A stretch of DNA of 52,608 nt from Myxococcales bacterium (GCA_013215565.1 JABSQV010000006.1:1-52608), one strand, 5' to 3'. Shown: positions 8,833-19,377, numbered from the stretch's first letter. The notes: a model not told the origin generated them from the letters alone. A program made the numbers and translations.

Positions 8833-9378
8833 CTACGCGCTCGGCGCGGAGAGCAGACCCAGCAGCAGCAGGATCACGATCGGCAGCTTGGCGAGCACGC
8901 AGACTGCGACTGCGCGGCCCGTGGTCACGTCGAGCGCCTGCCTGACCGCGATCACCCAGGCGAAGATTCCGAGGATCAGGACCGCGAACACGAGCAGCGG
9001 CGCCAGCGGCCCGAGCGGGACGACCCCGAGGACGTAGAGCAGCTCGGGCGCGGAAGCGAAGCCCAGCGTCCGCAGCAGCTCCGGGAAATCCGAGCTGTGC
9101 TGCAGGATCTTGACACCCACCAGCCAGATCAGGCCCGTCCCGATCAGCCAGGCGATGAAGCCTCCGATCAGCGGCATGATCAGTGTGAAATCCCCCGAGA
9201 CACCAAGGCCACGCGCGACCGCGGCCAGCGCCACCACCCCGGCGGCCTGACCGAGCGCGTCGGGCGTGTGCTCGACCTCCTCGTAGACGGTGGCGTCGAG
9301 GCGCAGCGCGCCGAGCAGACGCTCTCCGAAGGAACGACTCGGGACGGGTCCTTCTGAAAAATCCGGTCCGGTACTCAT
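8833..9378 (-). CDS. YIP1-family integral membrane protein
   Basis: A 181-residue protein with a soluble N-terminus of about 40 residues and then four to five hydrophobic helices (about 45-175). The layout and the stretch SSDFPELLRTLGFASAPELL between helices match the bacterial YIP1 (PF04893) pattern. No enzymatic motif is seen. Its ATG overlaps the stop of the MoeA-fusion gene (TGATG on the minus strand, 9376-9380), so the two are probably translationally coupled. That is unusual for a YIP1 protein and suggests a membrane partner for the cofactor/metal-sensing system. Function is unknown. Confidence 0.72.
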   Translation of the reverse strand: MSTGPDFSEGPVPSRSFGERLLGALRLDATVYEEVEHTPDALGQAAGVVALAAVARGLGVSGDFTLIMPLIGGFIAWLIGTGLIWLVGVKILQHSSDFPELLRTLGFASAPELLYVLGVVPLGPLAPLLVFAVLILGIFAWVIAVRQALDVTTGRAVAVCVLAKLPIVILLLLGLLSAPSA

Positions 9379-11276
9379 CAGTTCGGGTCTCCGAAGCCAC
9401 TCTGCCGAAGCGCTTCACGAACCGGACCGTCCGATTCGAGGAGGCTGCAGAGGGCGCGGACGGCGGGTCGGTCCCGCCGCTGCGCCGGAATCACGAAATC
9501 ATAGGACTCTTCGCGGAGCGGGCGAGAGTACAGACCGGCGGGCGCCGCGACCGACTCGATCGCGACCCCCCAGTCAGCCCGGCCCTGAGCCACCGCAGCG
9601 ACCACCGCATGGTGTGAGCGAGGCTCCGACAGGTAACCCTCCGGGCGTCGCCCCGCGAGCAGCTCATCGATCAGGATTCGGGTCCCGCTTCCGCGGTTTC
9701 GGTTGACCATGCGGAGCGTCGGGTCGGCGAGCAGGGCCTCGGTCCCCCGGGTCTCCCGGGGATCCGTCACCAGCGCCTGCATCCGCAGGTAGCCCCGACA
9801 GAGTTCGAGACCCGGCTCGAGGAAAGGCGCGTTGTAGGCCCCCGTGGCCGGATCGAGCAGGTGAATCGGCGCGACGTCGCACTCGCCGCGGCTCGCGGCC
9901 GCGAGGCCGGCCTGGCTGCCCACGGCCAGCAGCTTGACCCGGAAGCCCTGCTGAGCGAGCGCGGCCGCGACCAGGTCGAGGCCCGTGCAGTGGCTGCCCA
10001 CGATCACCAGGTCGGCCGGCTCGAGCCCGCGCCCGAGCAGCTGAACCTCGACCTCGGTCCCGGCCTCGACGATCTCCCGGTTCCGCTCGATCCGAATGAA
10101 GCCGTCCGCACGGCTGAAGCTCGTAACGCTCCCGCTGCCCTTCCCCATCGGGTAGGCAGAGAGTTCGCCATCGGATCCCGGGATCAGTCCCACCAGCAGG
10201 TACTCGAGCCGGCCGCGCTCCGAAGCGACCCGCACCGCGAGCCGGACCGCGCGGGTCTCGGCGCGCGCGCCCGAGCGGCCGCCGAGCGCGCGCAGTACGG
10301 GCGCGACCAGTTCGTGGAAGGTGAAAATCGCGGAGGTGGGGAAGCCCGGCAGGATCGCGACCGGGAGCCCCGCGTGCGCTGCAAGGCAGATCGGCTTGCC
10401 GGGCTTGAGCGCCACCCCGTGGACCAGAATCCCCGGGTCGAGCGACTCCACGACGCGGTAGCAGAGATCCCCCTCCCCCTTCGAGGTTCCACCCGAGAAC
10501 AGGACCAGGTCGGCTTCGTCGAGAGCGCGTTCGAGCGCGCGCCGCAGCGCCCGCTCGTCGTCCCGAAACGCACCCATGAAGCGCGGCTCGGCACCGAGCT
10601 CCCGCACCGCATCGCACAGGATCCGACCATTCGAGTCGTAGACCAGACCCGGCCGCATCTGCGCACCGGGCGCAATGATCTCGTCCCCGGTCGATAGCAC
10701 GGCCACGACCGGGCGCCGGACTACCGAGACGCGGTCCAACCCGATCGCGGCGAGCACGCCGGTTTCGCGCGAGCTGAGCAGCGCGCCCGCGAACAGCACC
10801 GTCTCGCCGCGGCCCATGTCCGTTCCGGCCCAGGCGACCGCGGCTCCGGGCACGCAGGCGCGTCGGATCTCGACTCCGGCGCCACTGTCCACGAGGTCGG
10901 TGTGTTCGACCGCGACGATCGCATCGGCACCGCGCGGCAGCATGCCCCCGGTCGCGATCGAGGTCGCAGTGCCGGGCCCGACTTCGAGCTTCGGTTCGAC
11001 ACCGGTCGGAATCGACTCGGGGTTGAGTCTCAGCCGTACCGGCCTCGCCTCCGTCGCCCCGAAGCTGTCCTCGGCTCGCAGCGCGAAGCCGTCGAGGTTG
11101 GAGCGGTCGAAGGAGGGCACGTCGACTCCGGCAGGCACGTCCTCGGCCAGCACCCGGCCCAGCGCGGCATCGATCGGAACGACCTCGGCAGCGAGCGCCA
11201 CAAGCTCGAGCGCCGCGTGCCAGCGCAGCTCGGCCGCGTCGCGGTCGAGAATTTTCAGGAACTGCTCCTGCTTCAC
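9378..11276 (-). CDS. MoeA domain fused to C-terminal periplasmic-binding-like (PBP) domain
   Basis: A 632-residue two-domain protein. Residues 1 to about 400 are MoeA-like: DRSNLDGFAL, ATGGMLPRGADAIV, STGDEI, LFSGGTSKGEGD and PGFPTSAIFTFHEL follow the molybdopterin molybdenumtransferase order. Residues about 415-632 are a PBP-like domain (PF12727 type), from DLVIVGSHCTGLDL through NRGSGTRILID to EESYDFVIP, with no signal peptide, so it is cytoplasmic. MoeA inserts Mo or W into adenylated pterin. The PBP part could bind the oxyanion or a cofactor-related ligand. It begins with GTG 11276, overlapping the upstream moeA stop by four bases. A much longer open frame (to 12401) is a shadow through moeA. 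Confidence 0.88.
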   Translation of the reverse strand: MKQEQFLKILDRDAAELRWHAALELVALAAEVVPIDAALGRVLAEDVPAGVDVPSFDRSNLDGFALRAEDSFGATEARPVRLRLNPESIPTGVEPKLEVGPGTATSIATGGMLPRGADAIVAVEHTDLVDSGAGVEIRRACVPGAAVAWAGTDMGRGETVLFAGALLSSRETGVLAAIGLDRVSVVRRPVVAVLSTGDEIIAPGAQMRPGLVYDSNGRILCDAVRELGAEPRFMGAFRDDERALRRALERALDEADLVLFSGGTSKGEGDLCYRVVESLDPGILVHGVALKPGKPICLAAHAGLPVAILPGFPTSAIFTFHELVAPVLRALGGRSGARAETRAVRLAVRVASERGRLEYLLVGLIPGSDGELSAYPMGKGSGSVTSFSRADGFIRIERNREIVEAGTEVEVQLLGRGLEPADLVIVGSHCTGLDLVAAALAQQGFRVKLLAVGSQAGLAAASRGECDVAPIHLLDPATGAYNAPFLEPGLELCRGYLRMQALVTDPRETRGTEALLADPTLRMVNRNRGSGTRILIDELLAGRRPEGYLSEPRSHHAVVAAVAQGRADWGVAIESVAAPAGLYSRPLREESYDFVIPAQRRDRPAVRALCSLLESDGPVREALRQSGFGDPN

Positions 11277-12544
11277 GACCCGGCCGTTCCCGGCGCCTCG
11301 TCCGGAAACTCTTCGTCGTAGAGCAGCACCTCGACCTCCGCGCCCTCGGGCATGCCCTCGAGTTCTCGCGGAACCAGGACGACGCCGCTCGCGCGAACCG
11401 TCGATGACAAAATCGACGCGCCCGCGGTCGCGATCGGCAGCACCCGGCCCGCCTCGATCCCGACGCGCACGTAGTCGGTCCTCCCCACGGCAGACGCGAT
11501 CTTCCGGCCGAGCGGCAGGCGTACGCGCCGGTGGGGCCACGCCCGCGAACGTCCGCCCAGAGCCCGGAGCGTCGGGCCGGCGAAGAACTCGTAGGCGCAG
11601 AGGCAACTCACGGGATTGCCCGGAAGCAGGAACACGAAGCTTTCGCCGAGGCGCCCGATTCCGGACGGGCTCGATGGACGCATCGATACGCCGTGAAAGC
11701 ACAGCGTGCCGAGTTCCCCGACCAGACGGGGCGCGTGGTCCTCGGCCCCGACCGAACTCCCGCCCGAGACCAGCAGCACATCGGCGGCGGAATGCTCGAA
11801 CTCGGCCCGGATCCGGTCCGGATCGTCCGGCAGGATCTCGAAGGGCAGCAGCTCGCCGCCGTCGCGCTCCACGAGTGCCCGCAGCACGACGGAGTTCGAG
11901 TCGACGATCCGGCAGCCGCCGGGGCGCGACCCGACCGGAAGCAACTCGTTCCCGGTCACGAGCAGCTGAACGCGCGGGCGCCGAACGCACGCGACCGACG
12001 CGAGTCCCAGCGAAGCCAGGAGCCCTGCGTCCTGGGGACGCAGCCGACGTCCGGCCGCCAGTACCGCGTCTCCCTCGCGAATGTCCTCGCCGCGTGCCCC
12101 GACGTGCTTGCGCGGCGACACGGCCTCGGCCACCGAAACCGCGCCCCCGTTTTCGGAACAGTGCTCGGCCATCACCACCGCGTTGGCGCCGGCCGGGACC
12201 GGGGCCCCGGTCATGATCCGCACCGCCTGCCCCGCTGCGAGCGTACCGGGAAAGGGCCGGGCGGGATAGGCCTCGCCGATCAACTCGAGTTCGAGTGGAG
12301 CGTAGCTGGAAGCCCCGAAGGTATCCTCGCCGCGCACGGCGTAACCGTCCATGGCCGAGCGAGCAAAGTCCGGGACGTCGACCGGGGCGACGACGTCGCA
12401 CGCGAGCACACGCCCCCGGCAGGCGAGCATTTCCACGTCCTCGGCAGCGAGCGCTGCGGCCGCGCCGCGAAGGTACGCGTCTACGTCCTCAACGTCCGCC
12501 CGGTCCGCGAAGCCTCGCATCCGGACGTCACGGACTGCCATCAC
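11273..12544 (-). CDS. moeA: Molybdopterin molybdenumtransferase MoeA
   Basis: A 423-residue canonical MoeA. FARSAMDGYAV carries the essential Asp; MTGAPVPAGANAVV, VTGNELLPVG, VSGGSSVGAEDHAP and LLPGNPVSCLCAYEF follow in family order; the C-terminal beta-barrel ends the protein. MoeA cleaves adenylylated molybdopterin and inserts molybdate (or tungstate in AOR-bearing organisms). Start GTG 12544 or ATG 12541, with GGAG a few nt upstream. It sits 33 nt after the aldehyde oxidoreductase gene and overlaps the next, MoeA-PBP gene. Two MoeA paralogues side by side suggest separate Mo and W insertases. Confidence 0.93.
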   Translation of the reverse strand: MMAVRDVRMRGFADRADVEDVDAYLRGAAAALAAEDVEMLACRGRVLACDVVAPVDVPDFARSAMDGYAVRGEDTFGASSYAPLELELIGEAYPARPFPGTLAAGQAVRIMTGAPVPAGANAVVMAEHCSENGGAVSVAEAVSPRKHVGARGEDIREGDAVLAAGRRLRPQDAGLLASLGLASVACVRRPRVQLLVTGNELLPVGSRPGGCRIVDSNSVVLRALVERDGGELLPFEILPDDPDRIRAEFEHSAADVLLVSGGSSVGAEDHAPRLVGELGTLCFHGVSMRPSSPSGIGRLGESFVFLLPGNPVSCLCAYEFFAGPTLRALGGRSRAWPHRRVRLPLGRKIASAVGRTDYVRVGIEAGRVLPIATAGASILSSTVRASGVVLVPRELEGMPEGAEVEVLLYDEEFPDEAPGTAGS

Positions 12545-12577
12545 CGACTCCGGAGACGCGCAGCTCGAGGTTGGCTC

Positions 12578-14299
12578 TCAGCCCGACGCCTTTGTCGAGA
12601 ACAGCTCATCCGTGTCTGCCAGTCGCTGCTTGGCCGCCTGGATGATCTCGGGCTTCACGTCGAACACCACCTTTTGCGGCCCAATCGCGTCCTCGAGCAT
12701 ACACGCCGGAAGCACGTCATCGGCGTCTGTGAATCCGGCACGCCGGTTGAACTCCCATTCGTCCTGCAGACACTGCCAGCCCAGATCGGCAATCTGCTGG
12801 CGTGTGACCTCCTCGCCGTAGAAGTGGGAGTAGAAGGCCCGGATGTCGTCCAGCGTAGGCGTCACGAACTGGCAGAAGCCCGACGAGTCGCAGACCGCGT
12901 TCACAACCTGGGCCTTCTGAGAAGCGGCCGCAAATTCGCTCTCCTGCAGACCCGGGTTCACGATCAGTCCGGCCGTGTGGTCGGCTCCCATGGGGCTCGA
13001 CGCATACGTCACGCCGGTGGCCTTCAGCGGACGCGGATCCCAGGCCGGGATCGCCTGTCCCTTGACCACGGGTACCCGGTGGTGGCCCGTGTGCTTGCCG
13101 ACCGCCGCCGCGCCATTGCCCACGACCTTGCCGAGTTCGGTCCCGTCGGCGATCTGCCGGAGCAGGTCCTTGGCCCCTTCGGCGTCGCCGAACTCCATCT
13201 CGCCGGCATCCATGAGCACCGCGATCGCGGCCCCGGTCTCGATCGTATCGAGGCCCACCTCGTCGCAGAGGCGGTCGAGGTCGGCCACGTCTTCCCAGCT
13301 CTGGATCGCGCAGTTGGCACCGAGCAGGGTGATCGTCTCGAACTCCAGCGCCGAGGTCTTGTACTCGCCCTCCTTGTCGTGCACCACGTTCGAGCAGCGC
13401 ACGATGCAGCCGGTCAGGCAGTTGTGCATCCCGCCGCCGCGCTCCTCGAAGCTCTCCTGGATTCGCTTTCCGTCCAGGTTCTCGACGTCGGGCGACTGGC
13501 CCTCGGTGCGGTTCTTGTACGGAAAGGTATGCAGCATGTTCGCGATCGGCACGACCGCGCTGGTCCCGTACTGGAAGGTCTGGTAGCCAGGGCCCTCGAG
13601 GTATTCGCGGCTGTAGGTCTTGACGAGCGCGCTGAACTCCTTGCGACGCGCGGGCGCACGTGCGGGCGAGCGTCCGGGCTCGACCGCCACGAACTTGAGT
13701 CCCTTGCTTCCCATCACGGCACCGGGACCTCCGCGTGCAGCGTGGCGTGCGGGATAGCGGTTGTCCTGATCAGTGCAGGCGACCGAGGCTCCCGTGAGCT
13801 GGAGCTCACCTGCCGGTCCGATCGAGATGAACGAAGCGTTCTTGTCGTAGCGCGTCGCGAGTTCCGCGCAGGTCGCATAGTTCCAGACGCCCTTCAGGTC
13901 GTCCGCCGGGACCAGCTTGACCTCGTCGGCCCGCACCTCGAGCCCGTAGCGGCGCTCCGGGTCGGAGGGCTGCCCGGTCACGATGATCGCGCGGTAGCCG
14001 AGCTTGTTGAGATGCTGGCCCGGGTTTCCACCGGAGTTGGCTTCCTTGATCCCACCGGTCAGCGGGCTCTTGGTCCCGACCGAAATCCGACCCGAGGTCG
14101 GGGCCGAGCTTCCGGCGAGCACGCCGGGCGCCAGGACCAGCACGTTGTCGGGCCCGAGCGGGTCGCAGGTCGGATCGCACTCCTCGAGCAGGATCCGGGC
14201 CGAGAGCCCACGGCCGCCTAGCAGCTTCCAGTCCGCCGGGAAATCCGTCAGTTCCACGCTCTGGTCCGTCATGTTGACCCGAATCAAACGATCGCCCAT
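12578..14299 (-). CDS. aor: Aldehyde:ferredoxin oxidoreductase family tungsten/molybdenum enzyme
   Basis: A 573-residue AFOR-family protein. The N-terminal domain has GGRGLSARIL (28-37), GRISVGTKSPLTGG (about 70-83) and HAARGGPGAVMGSKGLK (186-202), all hallmarks of bis-pyranopterin binding. Probable [4Fe-4S] ligands are C294, C298, C302 and C476 (DSSGFCQF). The first three are spaced Cx3Cx3C, one residue longer than the Cx2Cx3C I know for Pyrococcus AOR. The family oxidises aldehydes to acids with ferredoxin, or reduces acids, using W or Mo. Start ATG 14299 is set by AGGAGG seven nt upstream; a longer frame to 14389 has no support. Neighbouring moaD-like and moeA genes fit dedicated cofactor supply. 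The substrate is unknown. Confidence 0.93.
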   Translation of the reverse strand: MGDRLIRVNMTDQSVELTDFPADWKLLGGRGLSARILLEECDPTCDPLGPDNVLVLAPGVLAGSSAPTSGRISVGTKSPLTGGIKEANSGGNPGQHLNKLGYRAIIVTGQPSDPERRYGLEVRADEVKLVPADDLKGVWNYATCAELATRYDKNASFISIGPAGELQLTGASVACTDQDNRYPARHAARGGPGAVMGSKGLKFVAVEPGRSPARAPARRKEFSALVKTYSREYLEGPGYQTFQYGTSAVVPIANMLHTFPYKNRTEGQSPDVENLDGKRIQESFEERGGGMHNCLTGCIVRCSNVVHDKEGEYKTSALEFETITLLGANCAIQSWEDVADLDRLCDEVGLDTIETGAAIAVLMDAGEMEFGDAEGAKDLLRQIADGTELGKVVGNGAAAVGKHTGHHRVPVVKGQAIPAWDPRPLKATGVTYASSPMGADHTAGLIVNPGLQESEFAAASQKAQVVNAVCDSSGFCQFVTPTLDDIRAFYSHFYGEEVTRQQIADLGWQCLQDEWEFNRRAGFTDADDVLPACMLEDAIGPQKVVFDVKPEIIQAAKQRLADTDELFSTKASG

Positions 14300-14424
14300 C
14301 TGGTGCCTCCTTTGGGGCAGCGGGCGGACCCGGGGCGACGTAGCCCGGAACCCCGCCGCAACCCTGCCGCGAGAGGTCGAGCTTACCACAGGGACCGGGC
14401 GCGAGAGCGGTTCCGGCGGCGCCG

Positions 14425-14703
14425 TTACCCGCCCGCAATCGGCGTAATCACGGCGACCTCGTCGTCGGGACCCACCTCGGTATCGAGTTCGGCGAGCGCG
14501 ATCTGTTCGCCGTTCACAAACAGCTTGACGAAGCGGCGCAGCGCCCCGCTCGACTCGAAGATCTGTGCCTCGAAGCCCGGGAACTTGGCCTCGGCCGCGG
14601 CCAGGCAGGCGCGAACCGTGGTCCCGTCGACCGGGATTTCTCCCTGGCCCAGGGTCGGCCCCTGGAACGGAGGCGGCACCGTCACGATCGGCATCGCGGC
14701 CAT
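14425..14703 (-). CDS. MoaD/ThiS-family small sulfur carrier
   Basis: A 92-residue beta-grasp protein: FQGPTLGQGEIPVDGTTVRA at the start, VKLFVNGEQIALAELDTEV in the middle, and the C-terminal ITPIAGG, whose terminal Gly-Gly is thiocarboxylated in MoaD/ThiS carriers. GGAGG lies about 10 nt before ATG 14703; a second in-frame ATG at 14694 is possible. It heads the run moaD-like, AOR, moeA, moeA-PBP. AOR operons commonly carry their own MoaD-like protein, which gives sulfur for the dithiolene of the pterin. A frame extending to 15057 lacks conserved content and is rejected. Confidence 0.88.
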   Translation of the reverse strand: MAAMPIVTVPPPFQGPTLGQGEIPVDGTTVRACLAAAEAKFPGFEAQIFESSGALRRFVKLFVNGEQIALAELDTEVGPDDEVAVITPIAGG

Positions 14704-15130
14704 TCTAGCGTTCCTCCAATCCGAGCGGCGGCCCGCCCTCGCCGGACAGCCCGCGGGGTTTTGACCCCGAGACGCTCCACGTCGGTTGACGCTCCCGGAT
14801 GATCCGCATGAAACGGCTCGGCCGAAGCCTCGAGGCGAGCGGCATGCGCGAGCTGAAACCGGTGGGCACATCGGTTCCGGGACGCGAACCTGCCCCGCAG
14901 CGCGGACGGCATCAGATCCCAGGTCCGTGCGACGATCGTCCAGCGCGCCCTCACCCGGCTCTTTTCCGCCCGCGCGCTGCGCTTCGATCGGAGCGACCGA
15001 CTCGACAGCTGCGGCAACACCGACTTCCCGAACGCGCTCGAACGCGCTCGAACGCATCGGGACGCGTCATCGACGCGATCCGCTGCGCGACCCGCGGCAG
15101 ACTCCGACCGCTCGAGTCGCGGCGCTCGCG
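14704..15130. other. Intergenic stretch without a convincing gene
   Basis: About 430 bp separate the moaD-like start from the promoter of the sulfotransferase. All six frames look weak. One plus frame (about 14860-15060) has a somewhat protein-like composition, but it has no start and follows a TGA, so at most it is a gene remnant. No RNA gene or clear terminator was recognised. Confidence 0.5.
15031..15050. repeat. Two tandem copies of a 10-bp unit
   Basis: The unit AACGCGCTCG occurs twice in direct succession and is followed by a partial third copy (AACGC). It lies in non-coding sequence and is probably of no function. Confidence 0.6.
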
Positions 15131-15159
15131 TTGTCGCTCGAACCCGTCGGAGCTAGGCT
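15131..15159 (+). promoter_or_regulatory. Candidate promoter of the sulfotransferase gene
   Basis: TTGTCG (15131-15136) and TAGGCT (15154-15159) are separated by 17 nt. The -10 ends 8 nt before ATG 15168, which predicts a leaderless or near-leaderless transcript. The -10 hexamer is identical to that of the SUF promoter. Confidence 0.45.
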
Positions 15160-15167
15160 CCGGGCCC

Positions 15168-16178
15168 ATGGAAGAGCAGCTCTTGTTCGTGATCGGTTCA
15201 CCGCGCTCCGGCACGACGCTGCTCACGCGCATGCTCGGCGGTCATTCCAAGATTCTCGACGGCCCCGAGGCGCACCTGATCACACCGCTCGCGCACCTGG
15301 GCTACTTCGAGCGCGTACGCGAAGCGCCCTACGACCCGATCGTCGCTGAGCGCGGCGTACGAGAGTTCGTAAAACGGCTCCCGGGCGAGGACGAGGACTA
15401 CATCGCCGCTTGCCGCGCATACAGCGACCACCTCTACCGCAGGATGCTCGACACGAAGCCGGGCAAGGAATTCCTGCTCGACAAGACCCCGGCCTACGCG
15501 CTAGTGCTCCCCTTCCTGGCCCGGCTCTATCCGCGTGCCCGCTACGTGGTTCTCACGCGAACACCGCTCGCGATCCTCGCGTCGGTCGCGAACTCCTTCT
15601 TCGATGGCGACTTCGAGGTGGCGAACCGGCACAACCCGATCCTGGACCGCTACGTGCCCGCAATCGCGCGCTTTCTGCGAGCGGCGCCGTGCCCTCTCGT
15701 CCACGTTCGCTACGAACAACTGGTGAGGGACCCGGATCGCGAACTCGGTGCGATCTTCGACTTCCTGGGCGTGGAAAGAGAACTCGGAGCCGTCGAATAC
15801 GGCGCCCGGGAGGAGGGCCCGGAGACGGATCGCGCCCTGGGCGATCCGATTGGGATCGCACAACACAGCCGTCCCGTGACCGATTCCATCGAAAGCTGGG
15901 CGGGCGAAGTCGCCGCGGAGCCGGGGCGCCTCGCACTCTGCCGACGGGTTCTGGACGGACTCGAGGACGCGGACCTGGAGACCTGGGGCTACGACCGAGC
16001 CGAGATTCTGGCGAGTCTGGTGGGAGCCGAGGGGCGGGAACCCCGGCCACGCACCGCCCTTTCGCGCTACACGCTCGAGCGAAAGCTGCTGGTTCAGGCC
16101 CGGCGCTTGACGCGCGCCGGCCCGGTGCGCGGGCTGCTCGTCTCGCTCCGCCGCGGTATCGACATGCTGCTGCGCTGA
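15168..16178 (+). CDS. Sulfotransferase-domain protein
   Basis: A 336-residue protein of the PAPS-dependent sulfotransferase fold (Sulfotransfer_3 type). GSPRSGTTLL at 10-19 is the 5'-phosphosulfate-binding loop; LLDKTPAYAL and RARYVVLTRTPLAIL hold the 3'-phosphate-binding region; VRYEQLVRDPDREL is the usual C-terminal block. It would move sulfate from PAPS onto a small molecule, lipid or polysaccharide; the acceptor cannot be inferred. No signal peptide or membrane anchor is seen. ATG 15168 is chosen because the conserved loop begins ten residues later and the promoter lies just upstream; a longer frame from 14799 is unsupported. A Nudix gene follows within 3 nt. Confidence 0.86.
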   Translation: MEEQLLFVIGSPRSGTTLLTRMLGGHSKILDGPEAHLITPLAHLGYFERVREAPYDPIVAERGVREFVKRLPGEDEDYIAACRAYSDHLYRRMLDTKPGKEFLLDKTPAYALVLPFLARLYPRARYVVLTRTPLAILASVANSFFDGDFEVANRHNPILDRYVPAIARFLRAAPCPLVHVRYEQLVRDPDRELGAIFDFLGVERELGAVEYGAREEGPETDRALGDPIGIAQHSRPVTDSIESWAGEVAAEPGRLALCRRVLDGLEDADLETWGYDRAEILASLVGAEGREPRPRTALSRYTLERKLLVQARRLTRAGPVRGLLVSLRRGIDMLLR

Positions 16179-16180
16179 CG

Positions 16181-16669
16181 GTGCCTGAGCCACCCCCGCG
16201 CGAGCGCGAGGCGGTACGCGCGCTGTTGATTTCGCCCGAGCGCGAGATCCTGCTGATGCGCACCGCCCTGCCCACGCTGGACGACCGCACCGGCTGGATC
16301 ACACCGGGCGGCGGGATCGCGCCGCGCGAAGACCCACTCTCGGGGCTCAGGCGCGAACTGCTGGAGGAGACGGGCCTCAGCGACCCCGAGATCGGGCCCG
16401 AGGTCTGGACCCGTCGCCACTCCTTTCGAGTCCGGGGACAGACCTGGAACCAGCACGAGCGCTTCTTCCTGGTCGCGTGCGAACGCTTCGAGCCCTCGAT
16501 CGACGGGATGCAGGAACGCGAGCTGGAGTATTTCCAGACCTATCGCTGGTGGAGCATCGACGGCATCGAGAACTCCGGCGAACTCTTCGCGCCCAGACGG
16601 ATGGGGCGCCTGCTCCGCGAACTGCTCCGCGACGGTCCCCCGCCCGCGCCGATCGACACCGGCGTCTGA
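16181..16669 (+). CDS. Nudix hydrolase
   Basis: A 162-residue protein with a complete Nudix box (Gx5Ex7REUxEExGU) reading from GGIAPRE to RRELLEETGL, near residues 43-68. The following blocks, such as QTWNQHERFFLVAC and EYFQTYRWWSIDGI, are typical of the family. Nudix enzymes hydrolyse nucleoside diphosphates linked to another group. GTG 16181 begins 3 nt after the sulfotransferase stop, so both are one transcription unit. A role in clearing a nucleotide such as PAPS or its product would fit that neighbour but is speculative. Confidence 0.87.
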   Translation: MPEPPPREREAVRALLISPEREILLMRTALPTLDDRTGWITPGGGIAPREDPLSGLRRELLEETGLSDPEIGPEVWTRRHSFRVRGQTWNQHERFFLVACERFEPSIDGMQERELEYFQTYRWWSIDGIENSGELFAPRRMGRLLRELLRDGPPPAPIDTGV

Positions 16670-16694
16670 TCGTCCAGACCGCGTACGGGCGCGT

Positions 16695-17465
16695 CTATCC
16701 CTTGGGCGGCATGCGCAGGGCGCCGTCGAGGCGAATCACCTCGCCGTTCAGCATCGGGTTCTCGATGATGGCACGCACCAGCGCAGCATACTCGGGCGGC
16801 TGCCCCAGACGCTTGGGAAACGGAATGTTGGCAGCCAATAGCCCGCGTCTCTCGTCGGGCAAGCTGCCCAGCAGGGGCGTCTCGAAGAGTCCCGGCGCGA
16901 TCGTCATGACGCGGATTCCCAGGTTTGCGAGGTCCCGCGCGATCGGAAGCGTCATGCCCGTGATCGCGCCCTTCGAGGCCGAGTAGGAGACCTGGCCGAT
17001 CTGCCCGTCGTAGGCCGCGACCGATGCGGTGTTGATGATGACGCCGCGTTCGCCCCCGGGATTCGGGTGGTTCCGGCTCATGCGATCCGCCGCAAAGCGG
17101 ATCGCGTTGAAGGTGCCGTAAACATTGACCTCGACGACCTTTTGAAACGGCGCGAGCGGGTGCGGTCCGTCCCGGGTCACGGTACGCTGCGCCCAGCCGA
17201 TTCCGGCGCAGTTCACATCGATGTGCACGGCGCCGAACTCGGAAACCGCGCGGTCGACGGCCGCCTCGACCTGAGCCTCGTCGGTGACGTCACACGGCTG
17301 GAAGAGCGCGCGCTCGCCGAGCTCGGCCGCCACCTTTTCTCCCGATGATCGGGGCAGATCGAGAATGCAGACCCGGGCGCCGGCCGCGATCAGCTCGCGG
17401 GTGGTCGCCAGTCCCAGCCCCGAGGCCCCGCCCGTGACGACGGCACCCGCGTCTTGAAGTTCCAT
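16695..17465 (-). CDS. Short-chain dehydrogenase, 3-hydroxyacyl-CoA dehydrogenase type-2-like
   Basis: A 256-residue classical [11 protein letters not shown] (11-18) binds [12 protein letters not shown] marks the adenine side, [21 protein letters not shown] carries the catalytic Ser-Tyr-Lys, and the C-terminal half with [11 protein letters not shown] and [11 protein letters not shown] resembles HSD17B10-like 3-hydroxyacyl-CoA dehydrogenases. A likely role is beta-oxidation of short or branched acyl-CoAs. It lies 10 nt after speA on the same strand, though no pathway link to arginine decarboxylation is apparent. ATG 17465 is the conserved start ([13 protein letters not shown]); the open frame continuing to 18329 is a shadow within speA. 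Confidence 0.9.
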   Translation of the reverse strand: MELQDAGAVVTGGASGLGLATTRELIAAGARVCILDLPRSSGEKVAAELGERALFQPCDVTDEAQVEAAVDRAVSEFGAVHIDVNCAGIGWAQRTVTRDGPHPLAPFQKVVEVNVYGTFNAIRFAADRMSRNHPNPGGERGVIINTASVAAYDGQIGQVSYSASKGAITGMTLPIARDLANLGIRVMTIAPGLFETPLLGSLPDERRGLLAANIPFPKRLGQPPEYAALVRAIIENPMLNGEVIRLDGALRMPPKG

Positions 17466-17475
17466 GTCGATCGCC

Positions 17476-19351
<1,876 letters not shown>

Positions 19352-19377
<26 letters not shown>

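Noticed and set aside
7756-9357. Plus-strand frame of 533 codons opposite the alcohol dehydrogenase and YIP1 gene
   Set aside because: Low-complexity Arg/Asp/His-rich antisense reading of two supported genes.
9378-12401. A single 1007-residue minus-strand protein
   Set aside because: Only the part after GTG 11276 is MoeA-PBP-like; the rest is an Arg/Gly-rich shadow of moeA in another frame.
11531-14221. Plus-strand open frame of 896 codons
   Set aside because: It lies antisense to moeA and the aldehyde oxidoreductase, whose conserved motifs are read on the minus strand. Long antisense frames are common in high-GC DNA; this one has no recognisable domain.
14704-15057. N-terminal extension of the MoaD-like protein
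   Set aside because: The extension has no conserved content, and a Shine-Dalgarno stands before ATG 14703.
14860-15060. Possible gene remnant on the plus strand
   Set aside because: Composition is somewhat protein-like, but there is no start, it follows a stop, and no domain is recognised.
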